A stretch of 64,000 bases of DNA from an uncultured Lachnospiraceae bacterium (GTDB lineage: Bacteria > Bacillota > Clostridia > Lachnospirales > Lachnospiraceae). Below are positions 41,719 to 51,207 of the stretch, one piece after another. The position numbers and the translations under genes are program-made. A model generated the notes under the pieces. It saw only the letters and a list, made by a program, of their open reading frames with translations, had not been told where the DNA came from and searched no databases. Numbering within the stretch: position 1 is the stretch's first letter; each line of letters begins with the position of its first letter. Location of the stretch: the NCBI GenBank assembly GCA_947623185.1, contig CANQGL010000002.1, positions 1 to 64,000 of the forward strand, in the 5' to 3' direction.

Positions 41719-42858
41719 ATGGCGGCCGGTTCAACGATCGGAACGATACTGAAAGTGACAACATGGGGGGAATCCCACGGGAAGGCGATCGGCGCGGTCG
41801 TCGACGGCTGCCCGGCGGGGATCGCCCTTTCGGAGGACGATATCCAGGCGATGCTGGACCGGAGGCGGCCGGGACAGAGCCGGTATACGACGCAGCGCAG
41901 CGAGGAGGACAGGGTCGGGATCCTGTCCGGCGTCTTTGAGGGGAAAACGACGGGAACGCCGGTCTCGATGATCATCTTCAACAAAGATCAGCGCTCAAAG
42001 GACTATTCGCAGATCGCCTCCTGCTACCGCCCGGGACACGCGGACTACACGTTTGACCGGAAGTTCGGATTCCGCGATTACCGCGGCGGGGGCCGCGCAT
42101 CCGCGCGCGAGACGGCCGGCCGTGTGGCGGCGGGCGCGGTGGCCGAAAAGATCCTCTCGGAGCTGGGGATCACGGTCACGGCCTACACGAGGTCGATCGG
42201 GCCGGTTTCCGTCGACGCGGACCGGTTCGACTTGAGCGAGGCGGCAAACAACAGGCTGTGGATGCCGGATCCCGTCGCCGCGAAGGAAGCGGAGCGGTTT
42301 CTGGAGGAAAAGATGGCTGCCTGCGATTCCGCGGGCGGCGTGGTGGAATGTGTGATATCGGGGCTCCCGGCGGGACTGGGAGAGCCGGTCTTTGACAAGC
42401 TGGATGCGGAGCTCGCGAAGGCCATCCTCTCGATCGGAGCCGTCAAGGGATTCGAGATCGGCGACGGCTTTGCGGCGGCGCGGTCCTGCGGATCCGCAAA
42501 CAACGACGCGTTTGCGGTGCGGGACGGAAGGACCGTAAAGACGACGAATCATTCCGGCGGAGTGCTCGGCGGGATCAGCGACGGCAGCGACGTGGTGTTC
42601 CGCGCGGCGTTCAAGCCGACCCCGTCCATCGCGCAGGCACAGAGAACGGTAACCAGAGACGGGGAAGAAACGGAACTTGTGATCCATGGACGCCATGATC
42701 CGGTCGTCGTGCCGCGCGCCGTCGTGGTGGTCGAGGCAATGGCGGCGCTTGTGGCCGCGGACCTTCTGCTGGTCTCCATGACCTCCAGAATCGACAGGAT
42801 CCGCGGGTTTTTCGGGAGGCAGAAAGAAAATGGCTGTGAAGATCGCGATCGGAAATGA
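41719..42858 (+). CDS. aroC: Chorismate synthase
   Basis: A 379-residue FMN-dependent enzyme that makes chorismate from EPSP, the last common step of aromatic synthesis. GESHGKAIGAVVDGCPAG at the N terminus, RPGHADYTF with its catalytic His, and GGRASARETAGRVAAGAVA are canonical. A late FKPTPSI also fits. It starts 4 bp after the lactonase gene and its end overlaps rpiB by 29 bases, so the three form one operon. Confidence 0.96.
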   Translation: MAAGSTIGTILKVTTWGESHGKAIGAVVDGCPAGIALSEDDIQAMLDRRRPGQSRYTTQRSEEDRVGILSGVFEGKTTGTPVSMIIFNKDQRSKDYSQIASCYRPGHADYTFDRKFGFRDYRGGGRASARETAGRVAAGAVAEKILSELGITVTAYTRSIGPVSVDADRFDLSEAANNRLWMPDPVAAKEAERFLEEKMAACDSAGGVVECVISGLPAGLGEPVFDKLDAELAKAILSIGAVKGFEIGDGFAAARSCGSANNDAFAVRDGRTVKTTNHSGGVLGGISDGSDVVFRAAFKPTPSIAQAQRTVTRDGEETELVIHGRHDPVVVPRAVVVVEAMAALVAADLLLVSMTSRIDRIRGFFGRQKENGCEDRDRK

Positions 42859-43282
42859 CCACTCTGCGGTGGAAATGAAAAATGAGATCATGGAACATCT
42901 GAAGGCAAAGGGATACGAGGTCATCAACCTCGGGACGGACTCGCATGAGAGCTGCGATTATCCGGTTTACGGAGAGAAGGTCGGGCGCGCAGTCGTCTCC
43001 GGGGAGGCCGATCTCGGGATCGCGATCTGCGGTACGGGGCTCGGGATCTCCCTTGCGGCGAACAAGGTAAAGGGCGTCCGCGCCTGCGTCTGCAGCGAGC
43101 CGTACACGGCCCGCATGTCGAGGCTCCACAACAACGCCAACGTACTGGCGTTCGGCGCGCGCGTGATCGGGCCCGAGCTTGCCAAGATGATCGTCGACGT
43201 GTGGCTGGAAACGGAGTTTGAAGGCGAACGCCATCAGAGGCGCGTGAACATGATCATGGATATCGAAAAGCGGGGAGGCTGA
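42830..43282 (+). CDS. rpiB: Ribose 5-phosphate isomerase B
   Basis: A 150-residue enzyme that interconverts ribose 5-phosphate and ribulose 5-phosphate. AIGNDHSAVEMKNEI at the N terminus, YGEKVGRAVVSGEADLGI, and the active-site Cys in ICGTGLGISLAANK match the RpiB family. HNNANVLAFGARVIG follows. Its ATG lies within aroC, 29 bases before the stop, after GGGAGG. Confidence 0.95.
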   Translation: MAVKIAIGNDHSAVEMKNEIMEHLKAKGYEVINLGTDSHESCDYPVYGEKVGRAVVSGEADLGIAICGTGLGISLAANKVKGVRACVCSEPYTARMSRLHNNANVLAFGARVIGPELAKMIVDVWLETEFEGERHQRRVNMIMDIEKRGG

Positions 43283-43318
43283 GCGCTTCCCGGCGGATGG
43301 CATAAAAAGACACGAAAA

Positions 43319-43357
43319 AAAGACGGTACGTCTCCGGACAGGAGGTACCGTCTTTCC
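43319..43357. terminator. Bidirectional terminator between rpiB and lysC
   Basis: AAAGACGGTAC pairs with GTACCGTCTTT, with an additional TCTCC/GGAG inner helix. A-rich and T-rich flanks serve both directions. Confidence 0.9.
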
Positions 43358-43368
43358 CTTATACGGTT

Positions 43369-44688
43369 TTATAGTTCGGTCTGGACAAAGATGTCGTAGA
43401 TCGCACGGATCGCGTTCTCAAAGTCCTCGTTCTTGACGCCGATGATGATGTTCAGCTCGCTGGAGCCCTGATCGATCATCTTGACGTTGATCCGCGCGTG
43501 GGCCAGCGCCGAGAAGATCCGGCCGGCTGTCCCGCGGTTGGCCTTCATGCCGCGGCCGACAACGGCTACCAGGGCGAGGTCCGATTCCAGCTCGATGGAG
43601 TCCGGTCTGACGGCCCGGTTGATCCCGGCGATCACGGCCTGCTCCTTTTCCTGAAATTCGTCCTGGTGGATCAGGATGGACATGGTGTCGATCCCGGACG
43701 GCATATGCTCGAAGGAGATCATGTTCTTCTCAAAGACTTCCAGCACCTTGCGGCCGAACCCGATCTCCGAGTTCATCATCGCCTTGTCGATGGTAACGGT
43801 GCAGAACCCTTTCTTTCCCGCGACGCCGGTGATCGTATAGAGCGGACGCTTGGTGGTGGTCTCGACGATCATGGTCCCGGGGTCCTTCGGGCGGTTCGTA
43901 TTGCGGATGTTGATCGGGATCCCCGCTCTGCGGACCGGGAAGATCGCGTCCTCGTGAAGGACGTTGGCGCCCATGTAGGCGAGCTCGCGCAGTTCGCGGT
44001 AAGTGATCGTTTCGATCGGCGCCGGATCCTTTACGATGTGCGGATCCGCCACCAGGAAACCGGACACGTCGGTCCAGTTCTCGTAGAGATCGGCCTGTAC
44101 GGCGCGCGCCACGATCGAACCGGTAATGTCGGAGCCGCCCCGCGAAAAGGTGACGATGGTGCCGTCCGGCGCGGAGCCGTAAAACCCGGGGATCACGGCC
44201 TGCTTCATGGTGGACAGGTGTTCCGCAAGCTCGGCGTTCGTCTCCTCGGCGAGGAAATGGCCGTTTTCGTCAAAGCGGACGACGTCCGCGGCGTCCACGA
44301 ACGGGAAACCGAGATAATCGGCCATGACGAGGGCGTTCAAGTATTCTCCGCGGGAGGCGGCGTAATCGCGGCCGGCCTTTTTGAGAAAGTTTTCCTCGAT
44401 CCGGCTGAACTCAAAGTCAAGGTTCAGATCCAGACCGAGGCCGTCGATGATGTCCGTAAAGCGCTTTTTGATCTGGTCGAGGATCGGGCCGTAGGGACGG
44501 CCCTCCGACGCCTCGTCGTAGCATCTGTAGAGCAGGTCCGTTACCTTCGTGTCCTTGGAGTCGCGCTTTCCCGGCGCGGAGGGGATCACGAAACACCGGG
44601 TGCGGTCGGCGGTAACGATGGCCTTTACCTTTCTGTACTGGCGGGCGTTCGCAAGGGAGCTGCCGCCGAATTTTACAACTTTTTTCAT
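43369..44688 (-). CDS. lysC: Aspartate kinase
   Basis: A 439-residue kinase that phosphorylates aspartate at the head of the lysine/threonine/methionine pathway. The N terminus KVVKFGGSSLANARQ is the ATP-binding motif, and TFSRGGSDITGSIVARAV is the family signature. Two C-terminal ACT domains (from about residue 305) suggest feedback inhibition. AGGAG precedes the ATG. It lies 33 bp after lepB on the same strand. Confidence 0.95.
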   Translation of the reverse strand: MKKVVKFGGSSLANARQYRKVKAIVTADRTRCFVIPSAPGKRDSKDTKVTDLLYRCYDEASEGRPYGPILDQIKKRFTDIIDGLGLDLNLDFEFSRIEENFLKKAGRDYAASRGEYLNALVMADYLGFPFVDAADVVRFDENGHFLAEETNAELAEHLSTMKQAVIPGFYGSAPDGTIVTFSRGGSDITGSIVARAVQADLYENWTDVSGFLVADPHIVKDPAPIETITYRELRELAYMGANVLHEDAIFPVRRAGIPINIRNTNRPKDPGTMIVETTTKRPLYTITGVAGKKGFCTVTIDKAMMNSEIGFGRKVLEVFEKNMISFEHMPSGIDTMSILIHQDEFQEKEQAVIAGINRAVRPDSIELESDLALVAVVGRGMKANRGTAGRIFSALAHARINVKMIDQGSSELNIIIGVKNEDFENAIRAIYDIFVQTEL

Positions 44689-44721
44689 TTCAATACTTCT
44701 CCTGTGCTGTTCTGATCTCGG

Positions 44722-45348
44722 TCAGCGGATGATCTTCGGGGTCGGGAAATACTCGAACAGTACTTTTGCGACCATTTTATCCTTTGAAATATAGTGATTG
44801 GCCCAATATCTGGCGTCCAGCGAATAGTTGCGGTTGTCGCCCATCATGAAGTAGCAGTCCTCCGGCACTTCAAAGTGGAAGGTCTCGCCGGGATTCATCG
44901 GCTCGGCAAGATAAGGCTCCGAAAGGGGCTCGTCGGAGCCGTTCAGATAAACCTTGTCGTCCACGATGTCGATCACGTCGCCCGGCACTCCGATGACACG
45001 CTTCACATAGTAGACCGTCGAGGCCCGTCTGCCGGCGGCAGCCTGGCAGCGCGGACAGACGTCCGGCTTTTCGCCCTCGCCGATCGCACCGCACCGTCTG
45101 CACTGCCATCCGAAAACAAAGATGGCTACGTCGCCACGCTGCGGCTCGGAAAACGTGTAGTGGAGACGGGAGCCGATCACACGGCTGTGCGCCATGATCG
45201 TGTTCTCCATCGAGCCGGTCGGTACTTCGCTGTTCGCTATAATAAAGGTCGTGAGAACGAAAGCGATGACGGCTGCGGAGAGGATGACCTGCGCCCAGCT
45301 TATCAGTTCTTCGACCCACCCTGATTGTTCCTGCTGTTCTTTTTTCAT
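44722..45348 (-). CDS. lepB: Signal peptidase I with inserted CxxC-CxxC zinc-knuckle-like segment
   Basis: A 208-residue type I signal peptidase that cuts signal peptides outside the membrane. Residues 19-39 are the membrane anchor. The nucleophile Ser46 is in SEVPTGSM and the general base Lys116 in YYVKRVIGVPGD; MGDNRNYSLDAR closes the catalytic core. Between the two catalytic parts lies an extra segment with Cys83, Cys86, Cys98 and Cys101 (WQCRRCG and DVCPRCQ), a likely zinc-binding ribbon absent from ordinary enzymes. It is the first gene of an operon with lysC. Confidence 0.9.
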   Translation of the reverse strand: MKKEQQEQSGWVEELISWAQVILSAAVIAFVLTTFIIANSEVPTGSMENTIMAHSRVIGSRLHYTFSEPQRGDVAIFVFGWQCRRCGAIGEGEKPDVCPRCQAAAGRRASTVYYVKRVIGVPGDVIDIVDDKVYLNGSDEPLSEPYLAEPMNPGETFHFEVPEDCYFMMGDNRNYSLDARYWANHYISKDKMVAKVLFEYFPTPKIIR

Positions 45349-45390
45349 GATTTTCCTCTAAACCTCATTTGACTTAGGGTACCAATAGGA

Positions 45391-45419
45391 AATATAATGG
45401 GTTTGGGATACTTTGTCAA
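45391..45419 (-). promoter_or_regulatory. Promoter of lepB-lysC
   Basis: A perfect TTGACA (45414-45419) and TATATT (45391-45396) on the minus strand are separated by 17 bp. Confidence 0.85.
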
Positions 45420-45484
45420 GTTCTGCAGGATTTTTTTACAACGTTTTCACAATTCACGGCGGAAAACCGAAGGGATGGATCCAT

Positions 45485-46600
45485 ATGGAAAAACGAAACA
45501 ATCGAGCTCCGCGCATCCTGGGCCTGGCGGGGGCCGTTCTGCTCGCGGGAACCGGGGCGCTTCTGTGGTCTGCGCGGAGAGTTCCCAGGTTCGCGACCTG
45601 GTACGCGGAGGCGGTCTATCCGGTGCTTGTCGGGAGCATCGGGCGGTTTTTCGGGCTGTTTCCGTTTTCGGTCGTTGAGATCGGACTTTATCTGCTCGTT
45701 CCGGGGCTTTTGCTGGTCCTTTTCAGGTTCCGCAAAAGGCCGTCCGTCGCGCTGTCCGCCTGCTTTTTCACCGTGTCGGCGCTGCTGTTTTCCTATGCGG
45801 TATGCTGCGGCGTGAACTATTACCGTTTTCCGTTCTCTTCCTATTATGTAGAGGAGCTGTCCCGGACGGAAGAGGCCGGGACGGATGATCCGGAAGAGAC
45901 TTATACTGGCGCGGAACCGGACGGCGACGAGGACCTGAAAGGGCTCTGTGCATGGCTTACGGAGGGGCTGTGCAATGCGCGTGCGGAGTTTGAACGGGCC
46001 GGGGGAAACTATGAAGGGATGCAGGAGAAAGGTATTGCGGCCATGAAAAAGCTCGCCGAAACGTATCCGGCGCTCGCGGGCTATTATCCGCGTCCGAAAC
46101 CGGTCGCGGTCTCCCTGATCCTTTCGGTGCAGCAGTGTTCCGGCGTTTATTCGCCGTTTACGGTGGAGGCCAATTACAACCGCGATATGGAGGACTACAA
46201 CATCCCCCATACGATCTGCCATGAGATGTCGCATCTGCGCGGTTTCATGCGCGAGGATGAGGCGAATTTCATCGGCTATCTTGCCTGTCTGAACTCGGAT
46301 GATCCGGATTTTCGCTACAGCGGGTTCATGCTGGGATGGATCTACGCGGGGAACGCGCTGGCGAAAACCGACCAGAGGGAGTATGCCCGGCTCCACGCGA
46401 TGCTGCCGGAGGCGGTGCGGGAGGAATTCGCGGAAAACAACGCGTTCTGGGACCGCTATGAGGGAACGGTCGCCGAGGCGGCGGATAAGGTGAACGACAC
46501 TTATCTGAAGGTCAACGGCCAGGCCGAAGGGGTCCGGACATACGGGCGGGTCGTCGATCTGATGCTGCTCGATTACAGGAAAAATTGTGCGAAAAATTAG
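45485..46600 (+). CDS. DUF3810 membrane protein with zincin-like HExxH
   Basis: A 371-residue protein with three N-terminal membrane segments (about residues 13-30, 45-75 and 82-105) and a long outside part. The outside part has NIPHTICHEMSHLRGFMRED, in which HEMSH matches the HExxH zinc-protease motif and a later Glu in DEANFI could be the third ligand. This is a DUF3810-like family with no proven function. A hydrolase acting at the cell surface is an inference. The ATG follows AAGGGA; upstream in-frame ATGs lie in the divergent promoter. Confidence 0.8.
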   Translation: MEKRNNRAPRILGLAGAVLLAGTGALLWSARRVPRFATWYAEAVYPVLVGSIGRFFGLFPFSVVEIGLYLLVPGLLLVLFRFRKRPSVALSACFFTVSALLFSYAVCCGVNYYRFPFSSYYVEELSRTEEAGTDDPEETYTGAEPDGDEDLKGLCAWLTEGLCNARAEFERAGGNYEGMQEKGIAAMKKLAETYPALAGYYPRPKPVAVSLILSVQQCSGVYSPFTVEANYNRDMEDYNIPHTICHEMSHLRGFMREDEANFIGYLACLNSDDPDFRYSGFMLGWIYAGNALAKTDQREYARLHAMLPEAVREEFAENNAFWDRYEGTVAEAADKVNDTYLKVNGQAEGVRTYGRVVDLMLLDYRKNCAKN

Positions 46601-46609
46601 CAAACTGAC

Positions 46610-46638
46610 TTGTATCGTCTGCCACAAAATGGTAAAAT
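46610..46638 (+). promoter_or_regulatory. Promoter of glgB-mscS
   Basis: TTGTAT and TAAAAT are separated by 17 bp, 34 bp before the glgB start. Confidence 0.7.
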
Positions 46639-46671
46639 ATATGAAGAAATATCGTCAGAGGAGGAAGCGGT

Positions 46672-49020
46672 ATGGAAAAGACTTTATATGATTTGATGGA
46701 CTGGGCAGGGATCAAAGAGATCGTATGTTCGGAAGCTGCCGATCCCCGCCGTCTTTTGGGTATGCATGCCGTCCGGCAGGGTCTCCTTGTTCAGGCGTAT
46801 CTGCCAGATGCGAAGGAAGCCGTACTTCTGTACGAAGGCGGGGAAACGCCGATGGAACTGGCCGATGAGGGCGGTTTTTTTGCGGTTCTGATCCGGGACC
46901 GGCACGAGGCGTTCTCCTACCGGTTCCGCGTCCGGTACGCGGACGGCGTCTGGCACGAGACGGAAGACCCGTACTCTTACCGTTTCTGTTCCCGCTTTAC
47001 GGGTGAGGAACTCAGGAAGTTCGCGGCGGGGATCTATTACGACTCCTATGAAAAGCTGGGCGCGCATCCCGTCAGGATCGACGGGGTGGAAGGCGTGGAC
47101 TTCGCGGTATGGGCCCCGGAAGCGATGCGCGTGAGCGTGGTCGGGGATTTCAACCTCTGGGACGGAAGAAAGGATCAGATGTGCCGCCTCGGCGATTCCG
47201 GTATCTTTGAACTCTTTATTCCCGGCCTTAAGGCGGGAGCGGTCTATAAATACGAGATCAAGACAAAAGCGCGGCTGCCGATGCTCAAGGCCGATCCCTA
47301 TGCGCGCTACGCCGAGCTCCGTCCGAACACGGCCTCGATCGTGTGGGACACCTCCGGCAGCTATCCGTGGACCGACGCGAAATGGCTCGCCGCGCGCGAT
47401 AAGGCCGAAAGGGGCCGCGGCCCGATGTCGGTCTACGAGGTCCATCTCGGTTCGTGGAAGCAGAAAGAGCCGGTCCTGGACGCGGACGGCAAAGAGGTGA
47501 ACGGGAGCCGGTTCTGCAATTACCGGGAGATCGCCGTGCCGCTTGCGAAGTATGTGAAGGAGATGGGCTATACGCACATCGAGATCCTTCCGGTGATGGA
47601 ACATCCGCTCGACGCTTCGTGGGGCTATCAGGTAACGGGATACTACGCGCCGACGAGCCGCTACGGGACGCCGGACGACTTTAAGGCGTTCGTGGATCAC
47701 ATGCACGGCCAGGGGATCGGCGTGATCCTGGACTGGGTGCCGGCCCATTTTCCGCGCGACGCGCACGGACTGGCGGCCTTTGACGGGACATGCCTTTACG
47801 AGCACAGGGACCCGAGGCAGGGAGCGCACCCGCACTGGGGCACGCTGATCTACAATTACGGGCGGCCGCAGGTCTCAAATTTCCTGATCTCCAACGCGCT
47901 GTTCTGGGCCAGGGAGTATCACGCGGACGGCATCCGCATGGACGCGGTGGCTTCCATGCTTTATCTCGATTACGGAAAGAACGCAGGGGAATGGATCGCC
48001 AACATCTACGGCGGCCACGAGAACCTCGACGCGGTGGAGTTCCTTAAGCACCTGAGTTCGGTTTTCCGCAGGGAAACGGGCGGCGCGGTTCTGATCGCGG
48101 AGGAATCGACGGCGTGGCCGCAGGTCACGGGCGATCTGAAGAACGGCAGCCTCGGCTTCGACTATAAATGGAACATGGGCTGGATGAACGATTTCCTGAG
48201 ATACATGCGGTGCGACCCGTATTTCAGGAACCAGCACTACAATAATCTCACGTTCGGGATGCTCTACGCGTACAGCGAAAACTTTATCCTCGTCTTCTCG
48301 CACGACGAGGTCGTTCACGGCAAGGCGTCGATGGCGGGCAAGATGCCGGGCGACACGCAGGAGAAGAAGTTTGCCAATCTGCGCGCGGCCTACGGCTTTT
48401 TCATGGGACATCCGGGCAAGAAGCTCCTGTTCATGGGACAGGATTTCGGCCAGATGGATGAGTGGAACGAGAACGTGAGCCTGGAGTGGGATCTCCTGCA
48501 GTATCCGGTCCACAGCCGGCTGCGGGACTATGTGAAGGCTCTGAACCACCTGTACGTTTCCCATCCCGCCATGTACGAGCACGACCGCGAACCGGAGGGG
48601 TTCGAGTGGATCAACTGCACCTACGACCGGGAGAATATCGTGATCTTTATCCGCAAGAGCGACAGGCCGGAAGAGACGCTCCTGTTCGTCTGCAATTTCG
48701 TTCCGGTCGCGCATGAAAAATTCCGGATCGGCGTGCCGTTTGCCGGAAAATACAAGGAGATCCTGAACAGCGACGCGGAGAAATTCGGCGGCGGCGGAAT
48801 GACGAACCCGCGCGTGAAGACGTCGAAGAAGATGGAGTGGGACGGGCGCGCCGATTCGATCGAGATCGACCTTGCCCCGATGAGCACCTGCATATTCCGC
48901 TGCACTCCGGCGGCCGAAAAACCGGTAACCGGAAAGCGCGCCGTTTCAAAGTCTGTTTCCGGGGGAGCGGGAAAGAGAGCGCGGACCGCGGGCAAAACAG
49001 ACGATAAAAGGAAAGTATGA
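46672..49020 (+). CDS. glgB: 1,4-alpha-glucan branching enzyme
   Basis: A 782-residue GH13 enzyme that adds alpha-1,6 branches to glycogen. Two N-terminal carbohydrate-binding regions (to about residue 230) precede the barrel. The nucleophile is Asp424 in DGIRMDAVASMLYLDYG and the acid/base Glu477 in IAEESTAWP; FSHDEVVHGK is the third conserved block. The last 35 or so residues are a Lys/Arg-rich tail (KRAVSKSVSGG and on), unusual for GlgB. No other glycogen genes are nearby. The stop overlaps the mscS start. Confidence 0.96.
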   Translation: MEKTLYDLMDWAGIKEIVCSEAADPRRLLGMHAVRQGLLVQAYLPDAKEAVLLYEGGETPMELADEGGFFAVLIRDRHEAFSYRFRVRYADGVWHETEDPYSYRFCSRFTGEELRKFAAGIYYDSYEKLGAHPVRIDGVEGVDFAVWAPEAMRVSVVGDFNLWDGRKDQMCRLGDSGIFELFIPGLKAGAVYKYEIKTKARLPMLKADPYARYAELRPNTASIVWDTSGSYPWTDAKWLAARDKAERGRGPMSVYEVHLGSWKQKEPVLDADGKEVNGSRFCNYREIAVPLAKYVKEMGYTHIEILPVMEHPLDASWGYQVTGYYAPTSRYGTPDDFKAFVDHMHGQGIGVILDWVPAHFPRDAHGLAAFDGTCLYEHRDPRQGAHPHWGTLIYNYGRPQVSNFLISNALFWAREYHADGIRMDAVASMLYLDYGKNAGEWIANIYGGHENLDAVEFLKHLSSVFRRETGGAVLIAEESTAWPQVTGDLKNGSLGFDYKWNMGWMNDFLRYMRCDPYFRNQHYNNLTFGMLYAYSENFILVFSHDEVVHGKASMAGKMPGDTQEKKFANLRAAYGFFMGHPGKKLLFMGQDFGQMDEWNENVSLEWDLLQYPVHSRLRDYVKALNHLYVSHPAMYEHDREPEGFEWINCTYDRENIVIFIRKSDRPEETLLFVCNFVPVAHEKFRIGVPFAGKYKEILNSDAEKFGGGGMTNPRVKTSKKMEWDGRADSIEIDLAPMSTCIFRCTPAAEKPVTGKRAVSKSVSGGAGKRARTAGKTDDKRKV

Positions 49021-49940
49021 TGGGAGAGACCGCAGGAGTTCAGGAAGTAATGGAAACGGCGGTCGATACCGCCATGAATAAAGGCATCGGTACCGCGATG
49101 AACGAGATCGGCCGGCTGGTTTCCGATCTTCTTCCGTGGATGGCGCACAACGTCACGCGTCTGATCGTGGCGATCGTCCTGCTGGTCGTGGGGGTCCGCG
49201 TCATCCGGACCCTGCGGAAGAGCGTCAGACGGTCCATGGAGCGGGCCGGACTGGAGATCACGCTGCGCAAGTTTCTGGACGCCCTATTCTATGCGGCGTC
49301 GTTGGGCCTGCTGTGCGTGATCGCGGCGGAGACGCTGGGGATCAATACGACCTCGGTCGTGGCGGCGGTCGGCGCGGTCGGTCTGGCGATGGGCCTGGCG
49401 ATGCAGGACACGCTGGCGAATTTCGCGGGCGGCGTGCTGATCCTGTTTTTAAAGCCCTTCAAGGTCGGCGACTATATCGTCACGGCGGCGGGAGAAGGAA
49501 ACGTGGAGTCGATCGGGCTCGTCTATACGACGATCATGACGATCGACAACCGCAAGATCGTGGTCCCGAACAATACGGTGGCGAATTCGCCGCTCACCAA
49601 TACGACCGGAGCCGAAAAGAGACGCCTGATCCTTGACATCGGCATTTCCTACGATTCCGATATCCGGAAGGCGAAGGAAGTGCTGGAGCGGCTCTGCGGG
49701 GAGTATCCGGCCGTGCTGAAGGATGAGGGGATCGCCACGATGGTCACGGAGCTCGGCACGCACGGCGTGAACGTCAGCGTCCGCGCATGGGTGAACACCA
49801 CGGATTACTGGCAGACGAGATGGGACCTTCTGGAACGCGTCAAGCTCGCCTTCGACGAGGAGAACATCGACATCACCTATAATAGGCTGAACGTCCATGT
49901 GAAAGAACTGCCTGAAAGGACAGATGACATACATAAATAA
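49017..49940 (+). CDS. Small-conductance mechanosensitive channel (MscS family)
   Basis: A 307-residue channel that opens under membrane tension to release solutes. The pore helix is in SVVAAVGAVGLAMGLAMQDT followed by LANFAGGVLILFLKPFKVGDYI, both typical MscS. Three membrane segments and a C-terminal cytoplasmic vestibule are predicted. Its ATG overlaps the glgB stop (ATGATG after AAGGA), so it is on the glgB transcript. Confidence 0.93.
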   Translation: MMGETAGVQEVMETAVDTAMNKGIGTAMNEIGRLVSDLLPWMAHNVTRLIVAIVLLVVGVRVIRTLRKSVRRSMERAGLEITLRKFLDALFYAASLGLLCVIAAETLGINTTSVVAAVGAVGLAMGLAMQDTLANFAGGVLILFLKPFKVGDYIVTAAGEGNVESIGLVYTTIMTIDNRKIVVPNNTVANSPLTNTTGAEKRRLILDIGISYDSDIRKAKEVLERLCGEYPAVLKDEGIATMVTELGTHGVNVSVRAWVNTTDYWQTRWDLLERVKLAFDEENIDITYNRLNVHVKELPERTDDIHK

Positions 49941-49977
49941 AGCCGCGTAGAGCGGCAGTCACAAGGGGGTAAAGATC

Positions 49978-51147
49978 ATGAAGACCACAAAAGCGAAGAG
50001 CAGGCTGCTCCGGCTGGCCGTTACGGCGGCGCTTGCGGCGGTACTTTCTTCGGCGGCATTCCCAGCCTACGCCGATGAGGCGATGGAAGCGCTCTACTGT
50101 ACGTTCCAGCACGGCAGGGGATGGACGGACAACATTGCCGACAACACGCTGGCCCAGGCTCCGGCCGACAGCTATGTGACCGCGCTCAAGGCCACGCTGT
50201 CGAACCAGCCGGAAGGCATGACCGGCACGATCGCCTATCAGGTGAACCTGAGCGGTTCCGGATGGCTCGCGTGGGAGGAAAATTACGCCCAGACGGGAAC
50301 GACGACGACCGACATGCCGCTCGAGGCGGTGCGTTTCGTACTTACCGGCCAGCTGGCGGACAACTATGACATATACTATTCGGTGCTCCAGAGCGGCGTC
50401 TGGACCGATCTCGTGATGAACGGTCAGACGGCGGGCGTCGAGGGACACGGGCTCCGGGTGGACGGCGTTCGGATCGCCGTGACCGCAAAGGGGCAGGTCC
50501 CCGCGGAACCGAAAACGCTTGGCCGCGTAATCGATCCCACAAAACCGATGGTGGCGCTGACGTTCGACGACGGTCCTTCCCCCTATACGGCGCAGATACT
50601 GGACAGCCTGGAGGCCAACGGCGGCCGCGCGACTTTCTTTATGGTCGGGAACCGCATGGCGAACTATTCGTCGACCGTCAGGCGGATGGTGGAGATGGGA
50701 TGCGAACCGGCCAGCCACACATGGGGGCATAACACGATCACGGGCCTTTCGGAGAGCGCTCTGATCTCGAACCTCGATCAGTTTGACAACACGCTCCAGT
50801 CCCTGACCGGAGCCCGCAGCGTGGTCATGCGCCCGCCGGGAGGAGCGATCAACGAAACGAGCAAAAACGCTCTCGCGAGGCGCGGGACGCCGGCGATCCT
50901 CTGGTCGATCGATACGCTGGATTGGAAGACCAAGAACACGCAGCAGACGATCAATGTGGTACTGGGACAGGTCCAGGACGGCGACATCGTCCTCATGCAC
51001 GATCTGCATCAGCCGACGGCGGCCGCGGCCGTGGTGATCATCCCCGAACTCACGAAGCGCGGCTATCAGCTGGTGACGGTGAGCGAGCTGGCGGCGTACC
51101 GCGGAGGCATGCAGGGCGGACATACCTATTCGAAATTCCGCCCGTAA
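49978..51147 (+). CDS. Exported ChW-repeat polysaccharide deacetylase
   Basis: A 389-residue exported protein with a signal peptide (about residues 1-35, ending near AYADEA). Residues 40-175 form clostridial hydrophobic (ChW) repeats, with GWTDNIADN, GSGWLAWEE and GVRIAVTAKG. A NodB domain follows: VALTFDDGPS, ASHTWGHNT (the H-x3-H metal pair), RPPGGA and IVLMHDLH. It probably deacetylates wall glycans outside the cell, with ChW as the attachment part. A strong ribosome binding site (GGGGGT) precedes the ATG. Confidence 0.9.
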   Translation: MKTTKAKSRLLRLAVTAALAAVLSSAAFPAYADEAMEALYCTFQHGRGWTDNIADNTLAQAPADSYVTALKATLSNQPEGMTGTIAYQVNLSGSGWLAWEENYAQTGTTTTDMPLEAVRFVLTGQLADNYDIYYSVLQSGVWTDLVMNGQTAGVEGHGLRVDGVRIAVTAKGQVPAEPKTLGRVIDPTKPMVALTFDDGPSPYTAQILDSLEANGGRATFFMVGNRMANYSSTVRRMVEMGCEPASHTWGHNTITGLSESALISNLDQFDNTLQSLTGARSVVMRPPGGAINETSKNALARRGTPAILWSIDTLDWKTKNTQQTINVVLGQVQDGDIVLMHDLHQPTAAAAVVIIPELTKRGYQLVTVSELAAYRGGMQGGHTYSKFRP

Positions 51148-51177
51148 CACGGGACCGATAATATGAATATTTAATCA

Positions 51178-51199
51178 GAGGGGCGGCGAAACGCCCCTC
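51178..51199 (+). terminator. First hairpin after the ChW deacetylase
   Basis: GAGGGGCG pairs with CGCCCCTC across GCGAAA. No T run follows. Confidence 0.5.
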
Positions 51200-51207
51200 C
51201 GACGGAC

